A stretch of DNA of 64,000 bases from Orientallactaga sibirica (Eukaryota > Chordata > Mammalia > Rodentia > Dipodidae), in contig JAEOAD010000026.1 in the NCBI GenBank assembly GCA_036365145.1, positions 4,116,001 through 4,180,000 on the forward strand, written 5' to 3'. Made by a program: the position numbers and the translations under genes. Below, piece by piece: positions 56,700 through 64,000 of the stretch. Numbering within the stretch: the first letter of the stretch is position 1; the number at the start of each line of letters is the position of its first letter. A model generated the notes under the pieces. It made no database searches. It was not told where the DNA came from and saw nothing but the letters and a program-made list of their open reading frames with translations.

Positions 56700-57388
56700 T
56701 GGGGCTGGAGAGATGGATTAGTGGTTAAGGTGTTTGCCTGCGAAGCCAAAGGACCCAGGTTCGATTCCCTTGGGACCCATGTAAGCCAGATGCACAAGGC
56801 GGCGCATGCGTCTGGAGTTTGTTTGCAGCAGCTGGAAGCCCTGGCACACCCATTCTCTCTCTCTCTCTCTCTTCCTCTCTCTGCCTCTTTCTCTCTCTCA
56901 ATGTAGCGAGTTCCAGACCAGAAATGATCAGAAGCCCACTGGAATAAAATTATAAGAGGAGAGTCTTTAGTCAGGCCAGCCGGCGTCTGTCTGTCCACGG
57001 CTGGACGCCGAGGAGGAGACCAGCCACAGCCTATCTCCACAGTGAGTTTTTAAAGGCAAAATCCACATTCCTGTCCTTCACTTTTCAGTCATCCCCTCCT
57101 TCGCTAATGAATTTTGCAAGAGCAAGCAAGCATGGTTTACAAAAGCAGAATTTGGCGGTCAGCACAGAGCAAGCACCAGATAAGGGCGAGTCCAAACACC
57201 AGATGTTGGTATGCTGCGTGTACTGGGCACCAGGTTGCCTTGACTTTAGGGAAAGGGCTAACACCGGATATATCTCAGCTACTGCTCTGTGTTGGTCTTT
57301 GTTCTCCTTCAGCTCCCGAAGAATGTCAAGATGGCTTCCCTCAGGTCTGTTGAAGATGCTTCATCAAATGAATAAATAAAAATAAAAT
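56700..57388 (+). repeat. B2-type SINE split by an ERV LTR, with TSD
   Basis: Head GGGGCTGGAGAGATGGATTA and body to CTCTCTCTCAA (56901). The tail ATGAATAAATAAAAATAAAA resumes at 57368. GAGCCTGTCAC (56689-56699) and GAACCTGTCAC (57389-57399) flank the whole B2. Confidence 0.93.
56902..57363 (-). mobile_element. Endogenous retroviral solo LTR inside B2, TSD TCAA
   Basis: 462 bp bounded by TG and CA. TCAA is duplicated at 56898-56901 and 57364-57367, and a 4-bp duplication fits an ERV1/gammaretrovirus-type element. On the minus strand a TTTAAAA TATA-like motif (near 57051-57057) precedes a CTCCTCGGCGTCC stretch and a TTTTATTCC region. No viral coding sequence is present. Family not identified. 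Confidence 0.78.
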
Positions 57389-57399
57389 GAACCTGTCAC

Positions 57400-57540
57400 G
57401 GCAAACTGTCTCCTTTGGCCTTGAACAAGGTTGGATGACTCCACAATCCTTATGTGCTTGTAGACACAGGTATACACACCATACCCAGGTACCGTCCCAC
57501 ACACCCAGCCCGAGCCCCGTGGGGCAGGGAACAGCTGTGT
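57400..57540. other. Unique spacer
   Basis: Nothing recognised. Confidence 0.4.
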
Positions 57541-57625
57541 CTCCTGCCACCCTTCTCACCCATGGCTGAAGCAGAACTTAGATGCTCAGTAAATACCTGC
57601 CAGGTGAATGAATGAATGAATGCAT
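57541..57625 (+). repeat. L2/MIR-type 3' end with (GAAT)n
   Basis: TTAGATGCTCAGTAAATACC, TGCCAGGTGAATGAATGAAT resembles the usual tgctcaataaatatttgttgaatgaatg end. Confidence 0.55.
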
Positions 57626-57645
57626 TATAGAAATAAAGAATTAAA

Positions 57646-57797
57646 GTTGGGCGTAGTGGTGCACGCCTTTAATTCCAGCACTCGGGAGGCAGAGGTAGGA
57701 GGATTGCTGTGAGTTCGAGGCCACCCTGAGACTACATAGTGATTCCAGGTCAGCCTGGACCAGAGAGAGACCCTACTTCGAAAAAAAAAAAAAAAAG
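57646..57797 (+). repeat. B1 SINE
   Basis: GTTGGGCGTAGTGGTGCACG to GACCCTACTTCG and A17, then a (GAAT)n tail. Confidence 0.95.
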
Positions 57798-57899
57798 AAT
57801 GAATGAATGAATGAATTACTTTATTATATGCAATCCCAGAATCCAAAAAGTCTCTAGAAATGGAAATTTCTTCTCAAACCAGATGCATATCTGCTCTTC
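57798..57899. other. Unique spacer
   Basis: Nothing recognised beyond (GAAT)4. Confidence 0.4.
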
Positions 57900-57985
57900 C
57901 TTTACCTGGGAGGCTGAGCTAGGAAGATCACAGATTTGAGGCCAGCTAGTGAAACTGTTTCAAAAGAGATAAAAAGAAAGGGTTT
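57900..57985 (+). repeat. Old B1-like fragment
   Basis: CTTTACCTGGGAGGCTGAGC, TAGGAAGATCACAGATTTGA, GGCCAGCTAGTGAAACTG, CAAAAGAGATAAAAAG. Confidence 0.6.
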
Positions 57986-58121
57986 TCACATTGCTGTGGG
58001 TGAAGGACCTTTATTTATACTAACTAATGTGCATGTTGCAGTGAGCTCTGATGCCAGATGGCAGCCCTGGGGTGACCCAAAGCCCTGCTCACCTGTCTAA
58101 ATTGTTCAAAGTTCTAGATTT
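57986..58121. other. Unique spacer
   Basis: Nothing recognised. Confidence 0.4.
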
Positions 58122-58135
58122 AAAACACATCTGGC

Positions 58136-58263
58136 AGGGCATGGCAGCACACACCTTTAATCCCAGTACGGAAGGCTGAGGTAGAGGAGGATTGCCATGA
58201 GTTTGAGACCCGTTTGGGTTACAGAGTGAGTTCTAGGTTAGCCTGGGCTACAGTGAGACCCTG

Positions 58264-58293
<30 letters not shown>
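58136..58293 (+). repeat. B1 SINE (first of a tandem pair)
   Basis: AGGGCATGGCAGCACACACC to GACCCTGCTT and about A28. Diverged. AAAACACATCTGGC (58122-58135) lies just upstream. Confidence 0.92.
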
Positions 58294-58295
<2 letters not shown>

Positions 58296-58434
58296 AAGCA
58301 TAGTGGCACACGCCTTTAATCCCAGCACTCAGGAGGCAGAGGTAGGAGGATCGTCATGAGTTCGAGGCCACCCTGAGACTGCAAAGTGAATTCCAGGTCA
58401 GCCTGGGCTAGAGTGAGACCCTACTTTAAAAAAA

Positions 58435-58465
<31 letters not shown>

Positions 58466-58481
58466 TAGCAACAAAACAATA
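58294..58481 (+). repeat. B1 SINE (second of a tandem pair)
   Basis: ACAAGCATAGTGGCACACGC to GACCCTACTTT, A13 and an (AAAT)n tail. AAAACTCATCTGGC (58482-58495) is the matching right flank for the pair (13/14). Confidence 0.93.
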
Positions 58482-58495
58482 AAAACTCATCTGGC

Positions 58496-58595
58496 CCAAG
58501 GATCGCAGTTCGAGATGGTGGAGGTCTCTGTGCATATAAATAATATTGAACAGCACGCATTACAAACGAGTGGTCACCTGCCATAAACACCTGCT
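58496..58595. other. Unique spacer
   Basis: Nothing recognised. Confidence 0.4.
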
Positions 58596-58695
58596 GTGTA
58601 CACAGCATATACCAGACAATGCCTCTCTCACAGATGGGTAAACTGAGGGTCCCAGGGGCAAGGTCCTCAGGACTATACAGGACTTGCACAGCCCC
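58596..58695 (-). repeat. MIR relic
   Basis: CATATACCAGACAATGCCTC, TCACAGATGGGTAAACTGAG and GACTTGCACAGCCCC in antisense MIR order. Confidence 0.65.
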
Positions 58696-59387
58696 TGGCT
58701 TCAGCTTTAGCAACTCCTGTCACTCACATGTCCTCCCTCCTCCCCTCCCCCACTCCAGCCTGACCTGGCCCCTCAATGAGCCCTTTGTCCTGCCAGGGGC
58801 TCCAAGCTCCTGAGGGTCCCTCAATGAGACAAAGACATAGAGAGGTGGGGGAGGTTTGGGGGCTCCACTGAAAAGAATATGCTCCTGGGGTGGGATTCTG
58901 GGGGTCACACTCCTCAGCGGGCAGGAGGGGCCTTGATAGTGGGACAAAGGCTACAACCACAGCTCACAGGGCCTTGATCTGGGTTTGCCCCACCCCATCG
59001 GGCCGACTTGGAGGACTCGGCCCCAGAAAGGGGCCTGGTGATGAGATTCCCATGTCTCAGCAAGCAGGAGAGGCCCTGTGCCCCAGAGGGGCAGAGGGGA
59101 CACAAAAGCCAGTGGCCTCTGCCCACAACTGCTCCTTTTGCCTCCTGCAAATAGTAGCTCCAGGTCGGAGCCTCAGCCTAGCCCTGCCGATGCAGAACAA
59201 CAATGCTTTTAGCCAGTGCTTACTGTATGCCCAGCATGGAGCAAGGAGGGAAGAGCAAAACAGACCTTCTCAGATCCCGAAAGACCTGCTGGTCTGCATC
59301 CTGCTCCTGACAGACCCGTGCCTTCAGCAGGGCACAGACCTGCACCAGAGTCCTCATCACACAAAAGGCACACTGCTGCTTGACACG
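58696..59387. other. Unique sequence
   Basis: A 272-codon frame (58890-59708) starts here but its last third reads through an LTR, so it is not a gene. GTGCTTACTGTATGCCCAGC near 59217 is MIR/L2-like. Confidence 0.5.
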
Positions 59388-59752
59388 TGTTGTAGACAGC
59401 TTCATGCTGCTGAGATGAACCTCCAAACCAGACACAGTTTATGGAAGGAAGGGGTTCATTTCAAGCTTATAGATCCATCAATGGTTGAAGAAGCTGCTTC
59501 CATGCATCCAAACAGAGAGAAACAACCACCAGCCAGGCCGGCCAGCAAACACCATAAGCAGCGAGCACAAACCAGCAGCAAACCAGACCCACAGAGCCCA
59601 ACCTGCTCTCTACAGCTTTGGGCTGGAATTCAGATCCACCCCCAAACACACCTTAGGGCTGGATCCCAGGATTTGCCCTCGGTGACACCTTGTCCTCTAG
59701 CCAGGTGACTGGAGACCCAAGTTATAAACAAGCATTAATAAAACACCTGAGT
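59388..59752 (-). mobile_element. MaLR-type LTR, truncated
   Basis: TGTTGTAGACAGCTTCATGC start, GGGCTGGAATTCAGATCCAC, GCATTAATAAAACACCTGAG. Same subfamily as 43022-43356 and 51543-51900. The CCACCACA end is missing. Confidence 0.82.
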
Positions 59753-59755
59753 CAG

Positions 59756-59953
59756 GGCTGGAGAGATAGCTTAGTGGTTAGGGCACTTACCTGCAAAACC
59801 TAAGGATGCACCAGGGCCTCCAGCCACTGCAAATGAACTCCAGACACATGCACCACCTTGTGCATCTGGCTTATGTGGGTCCTGGGGAATTGAACTTGGG
59901 TACTTCAGCTTTGCAGGTAAGTGTCTTAACTGCTAAGCCATCTCTCTAGCCCA
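59756..59953. repeat. Fold-back B2 (plus head joined to minus body and head)
   Basis: GGGGCTGGAGAGATAGCTTA to CAAAACCTAAGGA (59756-59809) is a plus-strand head. From TGCACCAGGGCCTCCAGCCA it becomes a minus-strand B2 ending GCCATCTCTCTAGCCC. The two heads form an inverted repeat of about 50 bp with a ~95-bp loop. Confidence 0.92.
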
Positions 59954-59999
59954 GACAACTATTTTTGACAAGGAAGCCTCCACTGGCACAGTGCAAAAT

Positions 60000-60222
60000 T
60001 CATTTGTTTATTTATTTTGAGCGATTGAGAGAGGGAGGCAGAGGAGGCAGAGAGAGAGAGAGAGAGAGAGAATGGATGCTCCAGGACCTCCTGCCACTGC
60101 AGATAAACTCCAGGCACATGCGCCACCTTGTGCATCTTGTTTATGTGGGTCCTAAGGAATCTAACCTCAGTTGTTAGGCTTTACAGATAAGCACCTTAAC
60201 CTCTAAGCCATCTCTCCATTCC
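60000..60222 (-). repeat. B2-type SINE
   Basis: CATTTGTTTATTTATTTTGA tail, GAATCTAACCTCAGTTG B box, GCCATCTCTCCATTCC head. Confidence 0.94.
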
Positions 60223-60356
60223 AAAAACTTATTTTTTTGACTGTGTATGTTTGTGTGCTATGCATTCATCTGTGCATGCATGTTTGTATATATGTGAGTG
60301 TGTGTGTGTGCACGTGGAGGCTAGAGGTCAACATTGTGTGTCTTCCTCAGTCACTC
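60223..60356. repeat. TG-rich tract and B4-type flank
   Basis: GTGTGTGTGTGTGCACGTGG, AGGCTAGAGGTCAACATTGT and GTCTTCCTCAGTCACTCTCT are often seen beside antisense B4 copies in rodents (from memory). Confidence 0.5.
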
Positions 60357-60563
60357 TCTATGTTTTTATTTATTTGCAAGCAGAGGCGGAGGAAGAGAGA
60401 GAGGCAGAGAATGGATATGCCGGGGCTTCTTGCCACTGAAAACAAACTCCAAACACATGCACCACTTTGTGCATCTGGCTTTACCTGGGTACGGGGGAAT
60501 CAAACCAGGGCTATGAGGCTCCGCAAGCACGTGCCTTTAACTGCTGAGCCATTTCTCTAGCCC
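60357..60563 (-). repeat. B2-type SINE inside B4-type repeat
   Basis: ATGTTTTTATTTATTTGCAA tail, GAATCAAACCAGGGCTA B box, GCCATTTCTCTAGCCC head. Confidence 0.94.
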
Positions 60564-60826
60564 TCCACTTTCTGTTTGAGATCGTTTGTCTCTCACTGAA
60601 CCCGAAGCTCACTGACCTGGCTAGATGCGCTAGCCAGGGAATCCCAGGAAATTTCTGTCTCTGTCTGGGATCACAGGCCTGTGCCACCACACCACACGTT
60701 TTACGTGAGTACTGTGAATCTGAACTCAGGTCCTCATGCTGGCACGGCCTTGGCACTGTTTTCAAACCTTTTGAAAGGAAAAGAGATGTGGGGCATCCTT
60801 CTGTGTGCTATGCCATCTCTCTAGGG
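60564..60826 (-). repeat. B4-type SINE
   Basis: GTTTGAGATCGTTTGTCTCT, CACTGAACCCGAAGCTCACT, GGGATCACAGGCCTGTGCCA, CTGAACTCAGGTCCTCATGC, TATGCCATCTCTCTAGGG: antisense B1-like part followed by the tRNA-like head. Confidence 0.7.
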
Positions 60827-60995
60827 AAAGAGGCTCCGCCCTACCCCCCTTCCATGAGGCCTTGGGGCATCCTGGGGCTGCCACCTGCTTAGGTGACCAC
60901 CCTTGCTTCTTCCGACCACCCTGCAGGACACCCCTTCAGGCCCTCCCACCTTGCCTCTGTATGTCCCACACTCCACGGGCTGACAATATAACCTG
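60827..60995. other. Unique spacer
   Basis: Nothing recognised. Confidence 0.4.
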
Positions 60996-61110
60996 GGATT
61001 CAACCTCTTCATTTTCACAGACGGGGGAAACAGAGGCCAGGGTCATAGAGCTCTATTGAGCTCACAGCAGCAAGCAGTAGAAATACAGTTCATGTCAATT
61101 GGCTGGCATG
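60996..61110 (-). repeat. MIR relic
   Basis: CATTTTCACAGACGGGGGAA, ACAGAGGCCAGGGTCATAGA in antisense MIR order. Confidence 0.65.
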
Positions 61111-61164
61111 TCAATTGGATTTTTCATAACTGAAAAATCCAGTGTGGAGTAGTCATCCTGCTTC

Positions 61165-61345
61165 CTGTTTACTGAACCCTGTGAAGGGCTGGGCACTCTG
61201 CAAGCGTGACCTCTTTGGTTTTCTTAAGGGTGGGCACCACTCCAAACTCACAGCTCAGGGAACTGAAGTTCAGAAGGGGTGTAATGGTTTATCTGAGGAT
61301 GCCCAGCAGGTATTCAAAGCCCACCTTCTTATCTTCACAGTTCTT
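61165..61345 (-). repeat. MIR relic
   Basis: GGGCTGGGCACTCTGCAAGC, AGGGAACTGAAGTTCAGAAG and GATGCCCAGCAGGTATTCAA in antisense MIR order. Follows the previous MIR in the same orientation. Confidence 0.65.
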
Positions 61346-61462
61346 CCTTCACTATTAAAGGCCAAGGGAGCCTCTAGCACAATGCTATCGTTTATGAGAG
61401 AAACAGAATATAGTTTTGTTTTCAAAGGGGGAGTTTTTATCTGGGTTTTGATGTTGTTGGGA
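61346..61462. other. Unique spacer
   Basis: Nothing recognised. Confidence 0.4.
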
Positions 61463-61606
61463 TTTTTTGTTTTGTTTTGGCTTTTTTGAGGTAGGGTCTC
61501 ACTCTAGCCCAGGCTGACCTGGAATTCACTCTGTAGTCTCAGGGTGGCCTTGAACTCACAGCGATCCTCCTATCTCTGCCTCCCGAGTGCTGCCACCACA
61601 CCCCGT
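61463..61606 (-). repeat. B1 SINE
   Basis: TTTGTTTTGTTTTGGCTTTT tail, GAGGTAGGGTCTCACTCTAG, GAGTGCTGCCACCACACCCC (the GGGATTAAAGGCGTG stretch is lost). Confidence 0.94.
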
Positions 61607-61697
61607 TTGTCTGTCTGTTTTGAAACAAGTTTTTTGGCCTCAAACTCATGATCCACCTGCCTCGGCCTCCCAAGGTCTCGGCTTCCAGGCATAGGAT
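61607..61697 (-). repeat. Old B1-like fragment
   Basis: GTTTTGAAACAAGTTTTTTG, CTCAAACTCATGATCCACCT, CTCGGCCTCCCAAGGTCTCG. Diverged and shortened. Confidence 0.65.
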
Positions 61698-62310
61698 ACC
61701 AATCCTGCTTAGAAACAGTGCATAAGACTCAAATGCAAATGTCTGAGCGGGCCCAGCTGCGAGGAAACACCCACTAAGGCGGGAGAACATGTGAGCAGCC
61801 AGCCAACTGACTGACAGGGTATGGCCAGCGGTTGGAAGATGTTTGTCACACTCCTATGGCTGCAGCCAAAGATTTCTGTCAGCCTTGAAGAGCAAAGAGC
61901 CAGCTCATGAGCTGCCTGTAGCCATGTGGTTGGTAGCTGTAAGACCTCTGGGAGCTAAGAGTGACCTTGACTGTCAGCCAATGGGAACCCCAGGCCTTGA
62001 CCCTGTGGTACCTTGAGAGGGCCGGGCAGCGGATTCTTCCTCCACGGAGCCTCCAGATGTGGCCACCCACGGCAGTCCAACATGGCAGACCCAGCCGTGA
62101 GGGGGCCCTAAGCAGACAGACAACCAATCATGTTTTTCTCCTCAGGCTCCACACCCAAACCGGGTGATGGAGGAACATCGTTTGTCTTCTCTGAAATCCA
62201 CATGGTGGCTTTCTTCTCCAGGGTCACCAGACAGTGTGGGTGAGGCCATTAGGGTCACGAGGGATAGAGTGTCATGTGTGGACTTAGGATGTTCCCAAGA
62301 GACGACTGGT
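61698..62310. other. Unique sequence
   Basis: About 600 bp, no element or exon recognised. Confidence 0.45.
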
Positions 62311-62321
62311 TCAGGCAAAGC

Positions 62322-62468
62322 TTACCAGCCCAGTATCCATGTAAAGGCAGGCACACACAGTCACAAAGTGGTGCATACACCTGGAGTTCATTTGCAATGG
62401 CAAGAGGCCCTGGCCCATCCATTTTCCCTCTCTCAAATAAATAAATGAATAAATGAATAAATAAGACT
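62322..62468 (+). repeat. B2-type SINE, head-decayed
   Basis: TATCCATGTAAAGGCAGGCA, CACCTGGAGTTCATTTGCAA, CAAATAAATAAATGAATAAA. The tRNA-like head is not recognisable. Confidence 0.88.
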
Positions 62469-62472
62469 ATAT

Positions 62473-62621
62473 GAGACCAGGTACATGCCTTTAATCCCAG
62501 CACTCTGGAGGCAGAGGTAGGAGGATCATTGTGAGTTCAAGGCCACACTGACACTACATAGTGAATTCCAGATCAGCCTGGGCTAGGGCAAGACTCTACC
62601 CTGAAAAAAAAAAAAAAAACT
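62473..62621 (+). repeat. B1 SINE
   Basis: GAGACCAGGTACATGCCTTT (5' part shortened) to AAGACTCTACCCTG and A16. Confidence 0.93.
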
Positions 62622-62639
62622 GTATTAGATACAAACTGT

Positions 62640-62915
62640 GTAAGTTCCCCCCACCTCTGTGGGTCACTGCAAAATAAATTTGGTTTCCTCTTCTCTCTTG
62701 CTTCCCTTCCCACTGTGTGATTCCCTCCTATGGGGTCACCACCATACAACATGGCCACGCTGCGGTGCAGCCAAGAGGCCTTCACCAGAGGTCGGCCAGG
62801 CCGGGGCTGGGCCACCTCAGACTTTCCGCTTCCAAAACTATAGGCTCAATAAACTTCTTTACTTTAGAAAGCTTCCAGTCTTATGTATTTTGTCACAGCA
62901 GAGAGAAAACAGTAA
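62640..62915 (+). mobile_element. Older MaLR LTR (MST/MLT-like) 3' part
   Basis: TTCCCACTGTGTGATTCCCT, AAGAGGCCTTCACCAGAGGT, CTATAGGCTCAATAAACTTC (polyadenylation signal), CTTATGTATTTTGTCACAGC. Fits the 3' half of MST/THE/MLT-type LTRs shared by placental mammals. Confidence 0.65.
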
Positions 62916-62938
62916 AAACAAACTACTGTACTATATTT

Positions 62939-63165
62939 CTTTTTTTAAAATGTTTTTATTTATTTAAGAGAAAGAGGCAGGCAAAGAGAGAGAGAGACAG
63001 AGAGAGAGAGAGAGAATGGGCACACTAGGGCCTTAACTGGCTGCAAACTACAGATGTATGGGTCACCTTGTGCATCTGGCTTTATGTGAGTCCTGGGGAC
63101 TCAAACCTCGGTCCTTTGGCTTTGCAGGCAAGTGCCCTAATCACTAAGCCATCTCTCCAGCCCTC
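62939..63165 (-). repeat. B2-type SINE
   Basis: TGTTTTTATTTATTTAAGAG tail, GACTCAAACCTCGGTCC B box, GCCATCTCTCCAGCCC head. Confidence 0.95.
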
Positions 63166-63205
63166 TACTACATTTTTTTGATTGAGAAAAAAATAAGTGA
63201 AATTA

Positions 63206-63346
63206 GCCAGGAGTGGTGGCGCATGCCTTTAATCCCAGCACTTGGGAGGCAGAGGTAGGAGGATCGCCATGAGTTCAAGGCCACCCTGAGACTACATAGT
63301 GAATTCCAGGTCAGCCTGGCCAGAGTGAGACCCTACCTCCCCCCCC
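63206..63346 (+). repeat. B1 SINE with poly(C) before the A tail, exact 18-bp TSD
   Basis: GCCAGGAGTGGTGGCGCATG to GACCCTACCTCCCCCCCC, then AAAAAA shared with the duplication. AAAAAATAAGTGAAATTA is duplicated at 63188-63205 and 63347-63364. Confidence 0.97.
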
Positions 63347-63430
63347 AAAAAATAAGTGAAATTATTGTATTAGTATGTTAAAAGGATATCCAAATTATTA
63401 TTTCAACATAACATTAATGCGCACACTTCT

Positions 63431-63640
63431 AATATTTTTATTTATTTATTTATTTGACAGAGAGAAAGAGGGAGAGAGAGAGAGAGAATGGGCTTGCCAG
63501 GGTCTCCAGCCACTACAAACAAACTCCAGACACATGTGCAACCTTGTGCGTCTGGCTAACGTGGATCCTGGGAAATTGAACCTGGGTCCTTTGGCTTTGC
63601 AGGCAAATGCCTTAACCACTAAGCCATCCCTCCAGCCCCA
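63431..63640 (-). repeat. B2-type SINE
   Basis: TTTTTATTTATTTATTTATT tail, GAAATTGAACCTGGGTCC B box, GCCATCCCTCCAGCCCC head. Confidence 0.96.
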
Positions 63641-63812
63641 CTTTTTTTGTTTGTTTGTTTTATTTTTTGGTTTTTTGAGGTAGGGTCTCACTTTGGCCCA
63701 GGCTGACCTGGAATTCACTATGTAATCTCAGGGTGGCCTTGAACTCATGGCTATCCTCCTACCTCTGCCTCCCGAGTGCTGGGATTAAAAGCATCAACCA
63801 CCATGCCTGGCC
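63641..63812 (-). repeat. B1 SINE
   Basis: TTTGTTTGTTTGTTTTATTT tail, GAGGTAGGGTCTCACTTTGG, GCTGGGATTAAAAGCATCAA. Directly abuts the B2 head to its left. Confidence 0.95.
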
Positions 63813-63825
63813 AGTCCCAGTTTTA

Positions 63826-64000
63826 ATATTTTAAAATATTTATTTATTTACAAGCATAGAGAGAGAGAGAGAGGAGAAAGACAAAGAAATGGCACACCAC
63901 AGCCTCTTGCTATTGCAAACAAACTCCAGCTGCATGCTCCACTTGGTGCATCTGGTTTGACATGGGTCCTGGGGAATAGAACCTGGGCCATCAGACTTTG
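63826..64000 (-). repeat. B2-type SINE, cut by the window edge
   Basis: TTTAAAATATTTATTTATTT tail, GAATAGAACCTGGGCC B box. The head lies beyond the window. Confidence 0.93.

Noticed and set aside
58890..59708. 272-codon open frame
   Set aside because: The last third lies in a MaLR LTR and the rest has no recognisable domain, exon boundary or codon-like bias.
1960..63990. tRNA genes at the many GGTTCGATTCC boxes
   Set aside because: These are B boxes of B2, ID and B4 SINE heads. None folds into a complete cloverleaf with an intact acceptor stem, and each is followed by SINE body sequence.

Overview
This window looks like non-coding nuclear DNA from a rodent. About half of it is interspersed repeats, with two SINE families in the lead: roughly 65 copies (complete or broken) of a tRNA-headed B2-type SINE and roughly 40 copies of a B1 (7SL-derived) SINE. 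A few ID and B4-type elements, MaLR-type LTRs, L1 3' ends, MIR/L2 relics and old DNA transposons fill in the rest. The B2-type consensus differs from mouse or rat B2: after the tRNA-like head it reads AAGCCAGATGCACAAGG, then TCTGGAGTTCGTTTGCAGTGG, then a (CT)n tract, and it ends in AAATAAATAAA. From memory this matches jerboa-like (Dipodidae) genomes. The family-level assignment is an inference; rodent is secure.

I found no protein-coding exon, rRNA, functional tRNA, CRISPR array or bacterial-type feature. All long open frames lie in simple repeats, in SINE/LTR sequence or in unstructured unique sequence. The window is best read as intergenic or deep intronic DNA. Several AT-rich islands with clustered homeodomain, octamer or CRE/AP-1-like motifs stand out from the surrounding sequence (about 1226-1790, 8281-8366, 23800-24130, 36760-37070, 39071-39160, 42440-42560 and 54940-54995). 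They are candidate conserved regulatory elements.

Layout. 1-5.3 kb: SINEs, a MaLR LTR inside a B2, and an old L1 3' end cut into pieces by at least seven SINEs. 5.3-15 kb: mostly unique DNA with MIR relics, an ID element inside a B2 and a GGAT-rich tract. 15-24 kb: nested B4, LTR and SINE clusters, purine microsatellites and a short young L1. 24-36 kb: hAT relics, an L2 relic, two opposed copies of an LTR-like repeat, an inverted B1 hairpin, and B2 arrays. 36-50 kb: the best regulatory candidates, a Tigger relic and a MaLR solo LTR with an exact 5-bp duplication. 50.0-53.6 kb: an inverted B2 pair abuts a 1.1-kb CAT/ATC array whose continuation is split by a pile-up of insertions. 53.6-64 kb: mixed unique DNA and SINEs, an ERV solo LTR inside a B2, a fold-back B2 and dense SINEs to the edge.

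No genes act together here. What can be read is a history of insertions. Target-site duplications (TSDs) order many of them: MaLR-type LTRs and another ERV LTR inserted into lineage-type B2 copies, ID into B2, B1 into B2, B2 into B1. Purine-rich microsatellites repeatedly sit at the A-rich tails of SINEs. SINE and repeat boundaries are by-eye estimates, usually good to about 10 bp; TSD coordinates were counted base by base.
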